Source of the DNA: Reclinomonas americana ATCC 50394
Lineage: Eukaryota; Jakobida; Jakobea; Jakobida
DNA length: 64,000 nucleotides
Reading direction: 5' to 3'
Assembly (NCBI GenBank): GCA_048213135.1
Contig: PS015009.1
Span: 1,488,001-1,552,000 of the forward strand
A model generated the notes under the pieces. It was not told the origin of the DNA. It saw only the letters and a program-made list of their open reading frames with translations, and did no database searches. The translations under genes were made by a program, and so were the position numbers. Shown here piece after piece: positions 53,122-61,601 of the stretch; positions within the stretch are counted from its first letter, which is position 1, and each line of letters starts with the position of its first letter.

Positions 53122-54057
53122 TCAGCGGTTTAGAAAAGCCTCTATTTTTTTCCTCGTGTACTCGGGCAGGTCAGTATTCTGGCATTCATAATTTGTTTTA
53201 GCAACGCCCATTTCCTCCAACCATTTTCCCAGGTAGGCCTTTATATAATCTTCGTCGTTTTTGTATTGCTTCGAAGGGCTTATTTCAAGCACCAGCACTT
53301 CCAGGTTTTGCAGGTCTTGCCGGGGGCTGATAAGGCCATAGTCATCTTTTTCGAATGCATCTCGCCAGGAGGGGTTATTGCGGAAGGGCTTTAACAGTTC
53401 AGGCAGTATATAGGTGGTTCTGTTGCCCTGCTTTTCCCTGGAGTCTTTGTGAAACAGGTAGCCATCCGTTAGTATTATTAAGATATTGCGGTAGCTGCCG
53501 GAAGCATCTACACAATACTGTTTTACATCGTTTTTAAAGAACCGCCAAACATCGGAGCCATCCCATTGCTTTTTGCCCTTGTTGTTGGCCAATACGATCT
53601 CGTAAATTTCCTGGGCGCTGTTGGCAAACCTGCTTTCCAGGCTATCGTAGGCTTCCTTTTTTTTCTTGTTGGCGCCCTCGCCGGTATAAGCAGACATATC
53701 GCAGGATAAATTTGTGGCAATGACATTTATCCGGTCATTTTCGGGAGTAGGTGTAAAGAATACTTTCACCCGGCCTTTTGCCTTATAGGCTCCCCGCTTT
53801 TCCATATCTTTTTTAAAAATAGCCGCTACGTTTTTTATGATGGCAATATCCCTTTCATAATGCTGTGGCGAGGCAGGGTTTACCTGCGGGTCTATCCTGT
53901 CGGACAAATCCCAAAGGATATTGATGTTGAGCTGGCGGTCGGTAGCTTTTACAGCAGTTGTATTGCTATCGTCAGCATCCTGTTTTTTTTCTGTTGAATC
54001 CGACGAGCAGGCACTTAAAAAAAGCAGGGCTATAAATAATGGGGCAATTGCTTTCAT
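53122..54057 (-). CDS. VWA-like lipoprotein
   Basis: A 311-residue lipoprotein from ATG 54057 (signal IALLFLSACSSDSTEK). It has a von Willebrand A-like core: LNINILWDLSDRI (first strand, MIDAS-like), then NILIILTDGYLFHKD (third motif). The canonical DxSxS is altered, so metal binding may be weak. It is the last gene of a minus-strand cluster with a membrane coiled-coil protein, TerB and an HSDR_N nuclease. Function unknown. Confidence 0.7.
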   Translation of the reverse strand: MKAIAPLFIALLFLSACSSDSTEKKQDADDSNTTAVKATDRQLNINILWDLSDRIDPQVNPASPQHYERDIAIIKNVAAIFKKDMEKRGAYKAKGRVKVFFTPTPENDRINVIATNLSCDMSAYTGEGANKKKKEAYDSLESRFANSAQEIYEIVLANNKGKKQWDGSDVWRFFKNDVKQYCVDASGSYRNILIILTDGYLFHKDSREKQGNRTTYILPELLKPFRNNPSWRDAFEKDDYGLISPRQDLQNLEVLVLEISPSKQYKNDEDYIKAYLGKWLEEMGVAKTNYECQNTDLPEYTRKKIEAFLNR

Positions 54058-54067
54058 GCTATACAAT

Positions 54068-55321
54068 TTAATTGGGGTTTAATACTGATTCAATAGTGGC
54101 TATTTTACCAACCAGGAAGTCTTCATATATTTTGTTGTGCTCGCTGCGGTTGTATTCCCTCCCTTCAGACAGCCAGGCATACCAACCCACCATAAATTGC
54201 GACAGCGCTTCTTTTACTGCCTTGGGCTGCACAATGGTGCCATCAATTACCTGCTTTAGCTTTTTCATTTCCACATTGTTTTTTTCGTTGGCTATTCGTA
54301 GCTCGGTAATGGTATTTTGATACTGGTTTATCTCCTGCTCATGGGTATGTATCTGCTCTCTTTTTGTTTTGATAGTGACCTTCACAATATCGAGCTTGGC
54401 ATGTGCTTCTATCACAAAATCGAACACAAAGCCCCAGATGAGGTACACCACAAACCCGGCAAAAATGACCAGCCAGAAGCCTACGCTGGCAAAGGCTAAG
54501 CCTACCGAAAAATCGGGGATATTGCCAGCCAGGTCATTCTCCTTTTTGATGTTGTATATTTTTTCGGTGATCTCGTAAGCGATAATAGCGTCGAAAATAA
54601 AAGTGATGACGAGTAGGGCTGCTATTTTAAAATATTTGCCGAGACCTTTCCCTTCCTGGAATTTATGGATGAGGTAACCCAGCCCGATAAACACAAAGGG
54701 AATGGTGAGTATAAAAATGAGTTCGGTAACGCCATCTTTCAATGCGTTGCCAATAGCATTGGCATCAAAAATTGCCTTGGTAACCACCACATCATCTGCT
54801 TTAAACTCTTTGAAAAAAGCGGAATAAGAAGCAGAGCTGTAAAAAATAAAAAGATAGATGGAGAGCAGCAGTAAGATAAACACGCCGATATAAAACCCGG
54901 CTTTACCTACATGCACGCCAGTGTACTGCTCCGGGTTCTTTCTTATGTCTGAAATTTCTTTTTGTAGTTCTTCTATCCTGGTTTTCTTAGCAGGTATCAG
55001 CTCTATATCGTACATGCTGATCTGGGATTTTATGCCTTCACTATGGCCCGTTAATTCCTGTAAGGCTACTTTGTAGGGCTTGCGCAGCTCTTCCTGCTTG
55101 TTTCCGTCTCTTTCCATTTCGGCCATATGCTGCTCATACACGGCATCCAGGCATATCCGCAGCCCTTCGGTACGCCCCTTCATCATTCCTGCCTGCACGA
55201 ACCCAAACCGGCGGTACGATACTTTTTCATCTGGCTGTTGCTCCGGGCTTACAGGAGGAGCCGGCTCCGTTTTTTGCGAGAACAAACCAGGTATTTTAAA
55301 TTTTGAAAGATCGAAAGCCAT
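54068..55321 (-). CDS. Membrane protein with flanking coiled coils
   Basis: A 417-residue protein. Residues about 85-130 are coiled coil (IPAKKTRIEELQKEISDI). Four transmembrane helices follow between about 142 and 305 (KAGFYIGVFILLLLSIYLFI; LIFILTIPFVFIGLGYLI; IAALLVITFIFDAIIAY; FWLVIFAGFVVYLIWGFVF). A second coiled coil spans about 320-370 (KREQIHTHEQEINQYQNTI). It lies 4 bases downstream of the TerB gene. No family recognised. Confidence 0.65.
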   Translation of the reverse strand: MAFDLSKFKIPGLFSQKTEPAPPVSPEQQPDEKVSYRRFGFVQAGMMKGRTEGLRICLDAVYEQHMAEMERDGNKQEELRKPYKVALQELTGHSEGIKSQISMYDIELIPAKKTRIEELQKEISDIRKNPEQYTGVHVGKAGFYIGVFILLLLSIYLFIFYSSASYSAFFKEFKADDVVVTKAIFDANAIGNALKDGVTELIFILTIPFVFIGLGYLIHKFQEGKGLGKYFKIAALLVITFIFDAIIAYEITEKIYNIKKENDLAGNIPDFSVGLAFASVGFWLVIFAGFVVYLIWGFVFDFVIEAHAKLDIVKVTIKTKREQIHTHEQEINQYQNTITELRIANEKNNVEMKKLKQVIDGTIVQPKAVKEALSQFMVGWYAWLSEGREYNRSEHNKIYEDFLVGKIATIESVLNPN

Positions 55322-55325
55322 AAGA

Positions 55326-55727
55326 TTAGTTGTTTTGAGTTACAAAATCGATGAGGTCGGTAGCAGGCATATTATCTTTTGCAGCCTCAATTAATAATTG
55401 CGCTATCAGGGGCGCATTGTTTTCTTCAAATTGAAATTTGCCACAAAGCTTTTCCAGTGTTGTTATTTCATGCGCATGCACCTGTCCGTCGGCCCATATC
55501 ATTTTTGCATAATCGTACAGGTATTCAATTTTTTCACTGAGCGTTTCCGGCAGGTACACTTCTCCGGCTGGGATCGGGTTCAGCAACATAGCGTCTATCT
55601 TTTCCCTGGGAAGGCCCCTTTCTTCCGCCAGCTTGTATAGTACGGCTATTTCTTTTTCATCAAATGCTGAATCGGCCAATGCCATGGAATACAGGTTGAG
55701 GAAATGTAACTGGAGTTCTGATGACAT
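55326..55727 (-). CDS. TerB-like domain protein
   Basis: A 133-residue helical protein of the TerB/DjlA type (LHFLNLYSMALADSAFDEKEIAVLYKLAEERG; YAKMIWADGQVHAHEITTLEKLCGKFQF). These metal-sensing domains often go with VWA proteins in Ter-type stress or phage-response systems, which fits the neighbouring VWA-like lipoprotein. Confidence 0.82.
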   Translation of the reverse strand: MSSELQLHFLNLYSMALADSAFDEKEIAVLYKLAEERGLPREKIDAMLLNPIPAGEVYLPETLSEKIEYLYDYAKMIWADGQVHAHEITTLEKLCGKFQFEENNAPLIAQLLIEAAKDNMPATDLIDFVTQNN

Positions 55728-55771
55728 AATGTATATAGGTTTATAAGCGTTATAAAATAGGGCTGCTGTAA

Positions 55772-56545
55772 TTATGTTTCGGGAACTACTGCCGGGTCGT
55801 CGGGCGCCGGGCTTTCTGCCTTATCCTCTTTTTTCTTTTTTGCTTTTACTTTGGAGGATTTGAATGGTTTTATGAGCGCCGGGTCCATCTTCTCTTCCAT
55901 GATCTTGTGCACGGCCGCCAGGATGATAGCATTATCACATTTTTCATTGTACCTGGCTTTGATCATCTTTTTAATACCATTCAATACCGCATCGGAACAG
56001 AGGATGCCGGCAATATTGTAAGGATCGGTGGCTTCGCATTTGTTCCAAAGGGGCTTGAACAGGTTTTTAACCACGCTTTCTTTATGCAGGTGCTGTAAGT
56101 GATTGGCTGCATTTTTTAAACCGGCAGCATCGCTCAGGTCTATCGCAAATATTAAGCGGGAGGAGATGGGCTGCTCAAATATGATCTTATAAAACTCAAA
56201 ATTTCTGCCGTTGGTAAGCAGGGCATATTCTATACCTTCATTAGCGCCATAGTTCACCGTTTGCCGCAAATGTTTTTCGGATAGCTGGAAGGAAAGGGCT
56301 TTTACTTCTACCAGGAAATGCCTTGTTTTATTGACCTGTATCACATAATCGGCATAGGTGCCTTTGATCATGTACTCTGTTTTTATTTCCTCCAGCTGCT
56401 TATAGCCCAGCACATCCGATAAAAAACGGTTGATCATGATCCTGGTGCCGGATTCATCCAGCTCTTTGATATTGCCGTCTAAAAATTCTTTCCGGTAAGC
56501 TTTGAGGGCGGTGAGGAGTTTTTGTTGCTTCAATGCTGTAAGCAT
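55772..56545 (-). CDS. HsdR N-terminal-domain nuclease-like protein
   Basis: A 257-residue protein from ATG 56545 (MLTALKQQKL); a TTG at 56584 is less likely. The PD-(D/E)xK nuclease core of the HSDR_N type is visible: RIMINRFLSDVLGY, YADYVIQV with the Asp, and HFLVEVKALS with ExK, followed by QTVNYGANEGIEYALLTNG. The C-terminal part is helical and Lys-rich. No helicase or methylase is present. It heads the TerB/membrane/VWA cluster and has operator C 66 bases upstream. Confidence 0.8.
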   Translation of the reverse strand: MLTALKQQKLLTALKAYRKEFLDGNIKELDESGTRIMINRFLSDVLGYKQLEEIKTEYMIKGTYADYVIQVNKTRHFLVEVKALSFQLSEKHLRQTVNYGANEGIEYALLTNGRNFEFYKIIFEQPISSRLIFAIDLSDAAGLKNAANHLQHLHKESVVKNLFKPLWNKCEATDPYNIAGILCSDAVLNGIKKMIKARYNEKCDNAIILAAVHKIMEEKMDPALIKPFKSSKVKAKKKKEDKAESPAPDDPAVVPET

Positions 56546-56610
56546 GGTAGTTAGTTTTGAATGAGCGGATAGCTGTGTTTTCAAAACTAGTATGGGGACT
56601 TATCATTTTA

Positions 56611-56626
56611 TTACGGCAAACCGTAA
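56611..56626. promoter_or_regulatory. Candidate operator C, TTACGG-CAAA-CCGTAA
   Basis: Perfect 6-bp arms around CAAA, in the intergenic region before the HSDR_N gene. Strongest of the TACGG/CCGTA sites. Confidence 0.55.
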
Positions 56627-56674
56627 GCAGTGATTTTAACCGGTGTAAGTATCAGTGTGTAGTGCAATTATTCT

Positions 56675-57166
56675 TCAGGGCTTACGCCATTGCCATGGTG
56701 GAGTAGGATTTTCGTCTGCCCAAAGACCGACTTTTCTTTGCCGGGCTATAGTTTCCAGCTCGTCATATGATTTGTCGGTCGAATGCTTTAAAAAATGCCA
56801 GGCAAGGCCAGCCTTAACCAGCGCTTTGTTTACATTTTCATTTTTGCCGGTAATAATGACGGCTATACATCTCTTATACCGGTCAAACTTCCCCTCATTT
56901 TCAACAGTCACCCATTGCCCAAAGCAAATGCCGGAGGTAAATTTTTTTGCTGCTTGCGCAAAAGGCTGGTGCTTTTTAATTTCAGGGCAGTCAATATGTG
57001 CAAGCCTGATGACTACAGTATTTTCCTTATACAAAACCTCGATAGTATCGCCGTCTTTGATTGCAATCACTTTAGCCTGGAATACTTTTGGAAGGTTTAA
57101 CTGCAGCCCCTGCCCTATGGATGAGAAAGCAAGCAGAAAGTATACCACAATGGAGGATAGGTTCAT
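56675..57166 (-). CDS. Secreted thermonuclease (SNase)
   Basis: A 163-residue exported nuclease (signal VVYFLLAFSSIGQG). The SNase fold shows KVIAIKDGDTIEVLY (calcium-binding Asp), VIRLAHIDCPEI (first Arg), then GKFDRYKRCIAVI (second Arg) and NKALVKAGLAWHF. It degrades nucleic acids in the periplasm or outside. It lies 87 bases after the response-regulator gene, so it may be its target or cotranscribed. Confidence 0.9.
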   Translation of the reverse strand: MNLSSIVVYFLLAFSSIGQGLQLNLPKVFQAKVIAIKDGDTIEVLYKENTVVIRLAHIDCPEIKKHQPFAQAAKKFTSGICFGQWVTVENEGKFDRYKRCIAVIITGKNENVNKALVKAGLAWHFLKHSTDKSYDELETIARQRKVGLWADENPTPPWQWRKP

Positions 57167-57253
57167 TACTGTAAAGATTTCAGGTTGTTGGCATCAAATG
57201 TATAACATCTGGGGCCTGAAAGAAAATGATGTTGCAGCAAAACAGGCAGCAAC

Positions 57254-57919
57254 TTACAATACACCTGCCTCCTTGCAAAATAATACTAACTGCTCATTCT
57301 TCGAAAAGCCAAGTTCTTCCCTGATCTGGTTCAGGCGCTTTTCAATGGTACTTAGACTTGAGGGCCTGATATCGTGTAGCTTGAGGTAGGCTGGTATTTC
57401 ATTTTGCTGGTAACCCTGGGAGAGCAACCGGATAATATTGATATCGAATTCTGTAAACTCGTAGGTATTGGATTGTTTTACGAGCTGTGCCAATGCCCTG
57501 GGATAGTATTGCTCTCCTTTTGACAAGGCATCAAGCGCTGCCTTCAATTCTTTGGCATCATGCCGGGCCTTACGTACATAGGCATCTACTTCATAATTCT
57601 TAAACAACATATCGATAGTAGCGGGACGGTTTTCCGCAGAAAAGATAAGGATCATGATACCGGGCTGCACTTCACGAACTGACCGGATAAGGTCAAACCC
57701 GCCAGCTATTTTTTGGAAACTGCCATCAGCCTCAAAATACAGGTCGGTGATCAGCAGGTCATAAGGCTGGCCTTTTTGCTTAGCCAGCTGTATTTTACTC
57801 AACGCATCATCGCAATAGAATGCATAGTCCACTTCCCTGATGAGTAAATCTTCCATAGTTTTTTGTACAGAAAGATTGGCGATTTCCTGGTCTTCGGCAA
57901 TAATAACTTTATCAATCAT
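57254..57919 (-). CDS. NarL/LuxR-type response regulator
   Basis: A 221-residue DNA-binding response regulator. The receiver domain has KVIIAEDQEI and phospho-acceptor Asp59 in LLITDLYFE. The LuxR-type HTH is at about 155-205 (FDINIIRLLSQGYQQNEIPAYL, LSTIEKRLNQIREEL). Its start overlaps the kinase stop by 4 bases. NarL-type regulators bind short inverted repeats, so it is one candidate for the TACGG/CCGTA sites in this block. Confidence 0.9.
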   Translation of the reverse strand: MIDKVIIAEDQEIANLSVQKTMEDLLIREVDYAFYCDDALSKIQLAKQKGQPYDLLITDLYFEADGSFQKIAGGFDLIRSVREVQPGIMILIFSAENRPATIDMLFKNYEVDAYVRKARHDAKELKAALDALSKGEQYYPRALAQLVKQSNTYEFTEFDINIIRLLSQGYQQNEIPAYLKLHDIRPSSLSTIEKRLNQIREELGFSKNEQLVLFCKEAGVL

Positions 57920-59652
57920 ATTTTATTAGATTCCAGTGGAAAGCTGATCGTAATGGATACGCCGTCTTTTTCACTTTTTCCAAAATTAACCTCCCCATGT
58001 ATTGATTTAATACGGCTAACCGTATTATTCAGACCGTTTCCAAATTTGAACCCGGGCTGAAATCCTAAGCCATCATCTTTATATATGATAAAGCTTTTGT
58101 TGTCTTCTTGTTTGAATACGATTGCCACGTTTTTGGCCTGGCTATGTTTTTTCATATTCACCATGATCTCGTTGAGGATCAGTTGCAGCTCATGTTTTTG
58201 AATGCCGGTGACCCTTTTCCAGAAGGTTGAGTTATTACCTACTATAATTACATTAGTTTGACCATCAGCAAAAGCATTCAGCAGATGATGCACTTTATTA
58301 TTATAATCTTCATTATCATTGGGAGCGATCTCTTCATAAGAGATATTGCGTGATTTTTCATACAAGTCCTCGATCTTATTGATGAGTGGCTCCAGTTCAA
58401 TGGTTTTATTGTGTTCCAAACCGTTCATGATGCCATAAAGTCCGTTGGCTACCACATCGTGTATTTTTTGAGAAGTTTTCAATTTGGAGTTGCGTATAGT
58501 ATTTTCGGCCTCCTGTTGTACCCTTTTTCTGCGTTTTTTGTAGCTGATATAAAGCCAGGTGATAATACATGTGGCAATAACAATCAATGCATACATTAAT
58601 AATCGCTGAGTAATAACATGTTGCCGTAAAATCAAATTATTCTCTCTTTCCTGCTGGAAGTCATATATTACCTTAGCAAAGCGATTTTTTGTTGTATTTC
58701 TTGCAAACGTAAGGCTGTCATCAAGTATTTCATGTTCAATATACCATTGATCTTTAACCGGGGAAATTTTACTGAGTTTTATCAATTTATCCATGGCTTC
58801 GAGCCGGTCATCAGGATTTTTATTTTCTGTTGCCCTTTTAAGCATTTTTTGAGCATATATTATTGCCGAGTCGGGGTTTGATCCTTTATAATAGTCTGAC
58901 AGATGCGCATAGCTGGCATTTAATCCTGATGTATCCGTAGTCTCTGCTCGGGTCTTTAAAGCAGACCAGAATTCTGGTAAGGCAGGGTAATTTGGGTTTT
59001 GCAGCCATTTTGTTTTGGCCCTATTGTCGATCACCCTGGCCATAATTAACTGGTCTTCGGGTTTTAATGTGATTATAGAATCGTATACAGCAATAGCATC
59101 ATTGAGTTCCCCTTTTTTTTGAAACGCCGTCGCCTTACCATTCAGCGGTTCATACATGTAGTCTAACCCTTTTAAAACAGTTATTGCTGTACTATAATCA
59201 GTGATGGCTTCATCATAAAGTTTTAAATCCAGGTTCACGTTACCTGATATATTATATGCAGCCCCTAATTCTTCCCGCAGATTTAACTTGAGCGAATCCA
59301 ATGTATTAACTGTTATTCCAGAATCAGGAATGGCTTGTATCAATTGTTTTGCATCGAGCAGGTTTAATGTATGAACTGCATTATTTAGATATTCCTGGGC
59401 TTCATACAGATTACCTGCTCTCCATAGAATTTCCCCCATAAACCTGTAGGCTCTCCCTTTTTTAAAACTATCATCCGGGTTATTTACATAGCGGCTAAAC
59501 ACCTGGAAAGCAGAATCGAATTTTTTATAATAATAGAGGTAATACCCGCGATCATAATCCGTTTGCCTGCCAGTGTTTTTTTTCGATTGTTGATTGCATC
59601 CACAAACTGTAACAAAAACTGCAATGAATAATAATGGACTAAATGTTTTCAA
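57916..59652 (-). CDS. TPR sensor histidine kinase (lipoprotein-type signal)
   Basis: A 578-residue kinase. The signal ends VFVTVCGCNQQSKK. Six or so TPR units form the periplasmic sensor (about 30-290). One transmembrane helix follows (LLMYALIVIATCIITWLYISY, about 350-370), then a short dimerisation helix with His398 (KIHDVVANGLYG) and a NarX-type ATPase domain: N box LILNEIMVNMKKHS, G1 YKDDGLGF, G2 GNGLNNTVSRI. Paired with the regulator downstream. A TACGG-N4-CCGTA sequence also lies inside its coding part (58011-58024). Confidence 0.88.
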   Translation of the reverse strand: MKTFSPLLFIAVFVTVCGCNQQSKKNTGRQTDYDRGYYLYYYKKFDSAFQVFSRYVNNPDDSFKKGRAYRFMGEILWRAGNLYEAQEYLNNAVHTLNLLDAKQLIQAIPDSGITVNTLDSLKLNLREELGAAYNISGNVNLDLKLYDEAITDYSTAITVLKGLDYMYEPLNGKATAFQKKGELNDAIAVYDSIITLKPEDQLIMARVIDNRAKTKWLQNPNYPALPEFWSALKTRAETTDTSGLNASYAHLSDYYKGSNPDSAIIYAQKMLKRATENKNPDDRLEAMDKLIKLSKISPVKDQWYIEHEILDDSLTFARNTTKNRFAKVIYDFQQERENNLILRQHVITQRLLMYALIVIATCIITWLYISYKKRRKRVQQEAENTIRNSKLKTSQKIHDVVANGLYGIMNGLEHNKTIELEPLINKIEDLYEKSRNISYEEIAPNDNEDYNNKVHHLLNAFADGQTNVIIVGNNSTFWKRVTGIQKHELQLILNEIMVNMKKHSQAKNVAIVFKQEDNKSFIIYKDDGLGFQPGFKFGNGLNNTVSRIKSIHGEVNFGKSEKDGVSITISFPLESNKI

Positions 59653-59750
59653 GAAGTTCTAATTTTCTTAAATATAGAAAAAGAAAAATCGATGTCATAA
59701 TGAAAGTAGTTTCGGTTTATTTAAAAATGATGTTGCACCAGGCATCGAAT

Positions 59751-59782
59751 AAAAAAAGGCTGTCCTATAAGAGACAGCCTTT
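59751..59782 (-). terminator. Terminator of the Pro-rich peptide gene
   Basis: Stem AAAGGCTGTC (59755-59764) with GACAGCCTTT (59773-59782); read on the minus strand it is followed by a run of seven T. It lies 11 bases after the stop of the small gene at 59794. Confidence 0.8.
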
Positions 59783-59793
59783 ACTGTTAATTA

Positions 59794-59955
59794 TTAACCC
59801 CCGGGCGGTGGAGGAGGTGGAGGTGGCAGCTTAGGACCGCCCCCGGTTTCGCCCCCGGTATCGAAATGTTCCAGGTTACAGTCGCCGTGATTTTCTACTG
59901 TATGGTTTGGGTTGGGACATAAGAATGCCCCTAACCAGATAATGAGGATTATCAT
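59794..59955 (-). CDS. 53-residue exported peptide with a polyproline tail
   Basis: An ORF too short for most callers: hydrophobic start MIILIIWLGAFLC (one short membrane or signal helix, Cys13), a polar centre with a second Cys, then a Gly-rich segment and eight consecutive prolines before a final Gly-Gly. A strong terminator lies 11 bases after the stop, which supports transcription. It lies upstream of the kinase gene on the same strand. No family recognised. Confidence 0.5.
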   Translation of the reverse strand: MIILIIWLGAFLCPNPNHTVENHGDCNLEHFDTGGETGGGPKLPPPPPPPPGG

Positions 59956-60329
59956 TGTTTAATGATTTAAATTGTTAGAAAAATTTGCTCATACGCGGTC
60001 GCGGACCCGGATGAGACGGTTGTGTAAGCAGCGCTACTTACGTTGGGAAGAAAGCACGTTGATCGCAGTAGGGTTAACAACTTCCCTTGCCGGCTAACCT
60101 TGCCGCGACCTTCGCACTCAGCTGATCAACTGGAATGTTGTCTGTTTTACCAATTGATCGTAATGCAAACATACATTCGGCTAAAAGCCTGATCTGCAAA
60201 CAGTTCCAATAATTCCAATGATTCCAATCATTCCGGTTTCCCGTAACGGGTTATTCCGGTTATGCAGTAATTTTCCTGAACTATTCCATTAATTCTATTT
60301 GTTCTATATCTTGATTGATATAAATACTA
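59956..60329. other. Intergenic stretch with GC-rich inverted repeats and TTCCAAT repeats
   Basis: GGTCGCGG (59997-60004) pairs with CCGCGACC (60103-60110); inside, GGGAAG (60045) pairs with CTTCCC (60081). Further on, TTCCAATAA/TTCCAATGA/TTCCAATCA repeats lie at about 60203-60231, then CGGTTTCCCGTAA (60234-60246), which is a partial match to the operator sites. No coding region is visible. It could be a structured leader or RNA. Confidence 0.4.
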
Positions 60330-60956
60330 ATGTTATTTCTATTTAAAGACTACACGGACCTGGTACTAAAAGCTTATGAAGAAAGACGGGATGCCAACCA
60401 GCTTTCTCAATTGCTGATGTACCCAACAACTGCTAATATTAAGCTGGAGTGCATTAATGTTTATAATGAAAGATTTAAAAGAGGAGAACCGGTAGAGGAG
60501 AATACCCTGAGAGCATTTTTTGGTATACTGCCAGAGGGAAAGCATTTCGGCAACCTTATCGAAAAATGCAGCCCGGATAGGTTCAGGCCTATTCAAAACC
60601 TGATCCGGAAGGAAACAAAAAGTCCGGCTTCTGCTAATGTGGAATTACTGGCCTGGTTAATTGATTTTAACCCCAGGCCACTAAGTCGCGCCGAAAAAAT
60701 ATTTGGAAGTACTGATGAAATCGCCGATGCTGACGACCAGGTGCCGGATACGAACCAACCCCCGGTGCTGACAAAGCCGGTATATCTTGAAGCAGGCAAA
60801 ACCCTGGTTCCCGGTATTGAAAATCCCCAAAAACCCTCTCCGAAAAGTCAAGGGAAAAATTTAGAGAACAAGAGATTGAAAATAGCTGCTGCCATTAGTT
60901 TGATGATGGCAATTTTTTTTTGGAGGAATGTATATCAGGAAGCACCAAAAATCTGA
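60330..60956 (+). CDS. Hypothetical protein with C-terminal membrane helix (5' part of a T9-frameshifted gene?)
   Basis: A 208-residue protein. The N-terminal 120 residues are helical (YTDLVLKAYEERRDANQLSQLL; CSPDRFRPIQNLIRKE), followed by a Pro-rich linker and a membrane helix (IAAAISLMMAIFFW) cut short by a stop. The next gene continues in the +1 frame directly after a run of nine T (60913-60921). With eight T the helix runs on as FFGGMYIRK into that gene. Probably one membrane protein in two pieces. Function unknown. Confidence 0.7.
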   Translation: MLFLFKDYTDLVLKAYEERRDANQLSQLLMYPTTANIKLECINVYNERFKRGEPVEENTLRAFFGILPEGKHFGNLIEKCSPDRFRPIQNLIRKETKSPASANVELLAWLIDFNPRPLSRAEKIFGSTDEIADADDQVPDTNQPPVLTKPVYLEAGKTLVPGIENPQKPSPKSQGKNLENKRLKIAAAISLMMAIFFWRNVYQEAPKI

Positions 60957-61308
60957 TGAAATGGCTTTTGGAACATCAAATGCACAATGTATGTATTGGG
61001 CAGGCGATCACTACGAACCCACACCCTGCAACGACAAAGGAAAAGGGTTCCTGTTTCCGCTGGACAAAGAAAAGATGAAGAGTTTTAAAAAGATCACACG
61101 CAAAGACACCATAACGGAATGGTCTATCGGGAAACTATACTACATAAAAAACAATAATGATATTGAGTGCTATACAGAAGGGGGTATTTGTCCTGAATAT
61201 TCTTCCCGGAAATTGAAGATGCTTTCACGTGATATGTATGACAAATACCTGCGTAAAGGAACTCCGGGCAAGGACTCTATAGCTGGAAAAAGCAAAAAGG
61301 TTGAATAG
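60928..61308 (+). CDS. Hypothetical protein (3' part of the same gene?)
   Basis: A 126-residue frame beginning at ATG 60928 with GGAGG just upstream, overlapping the previous gene by 29 bases. It contains NAQCMYWAGDHYEPTPCNDKGKG and ITRKDTITEWSIGKLYYIKN, a pattern I associate with the periplasmic tail of single-span Bacteroidota proteins, which supports fusion with the upstream frame. It could also be translated on its own from the ATG. Confidence 0.6.
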   Translation: MYIRKHQKSDEMAFGTSNAQCMYWAGDHYEPTPCNDKGKGFLFPLDKEKMKSFKKITRKDTITEWSIGKLYYIKNNNDIECYTEGGICPEYSSRKLKMLSRDMYDKYLRKGTPGKDSIAGKSKKVE

Positions 61309-61601
61309 CAGATAAACGACCTGTTAGGATGAGGGGTTATGTGAAACTACCCTCCATTGCATGGCCCGGGATTATCACTTTATATGAAGCCGGATGACGT
61401 ATAGACGCTCTCGCGAATCATAGCACACGCCTGTTATTTAGCACATGAGGGCTAATGTTTTCAGGCACACAATATCGTAATAGCGCCCACCTCATCGGGT
61501 AACCGGTTAGCTATTTGCACAATCGGGTTAATGAAAACCCGTAAAAAAACGGTAGTAAAGTCACCAAACCTGCCTTTCATTTGTCTACCTAAACCAACAA
61601 C
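61309..61601. other. Intergenic stretch, nothing recognised
   Basis: No open frame, hairpin with T run or repeat that I can support. It ends the AT-rich accessory block; sequence after it returns to core-like composition. Confidence 0.5.

Noticed and set aside
56655-57389. 244-codon plus-strand frame over the thermonuclease
   Set aside because: Antisense to a clear SNase gene and the regulator end.
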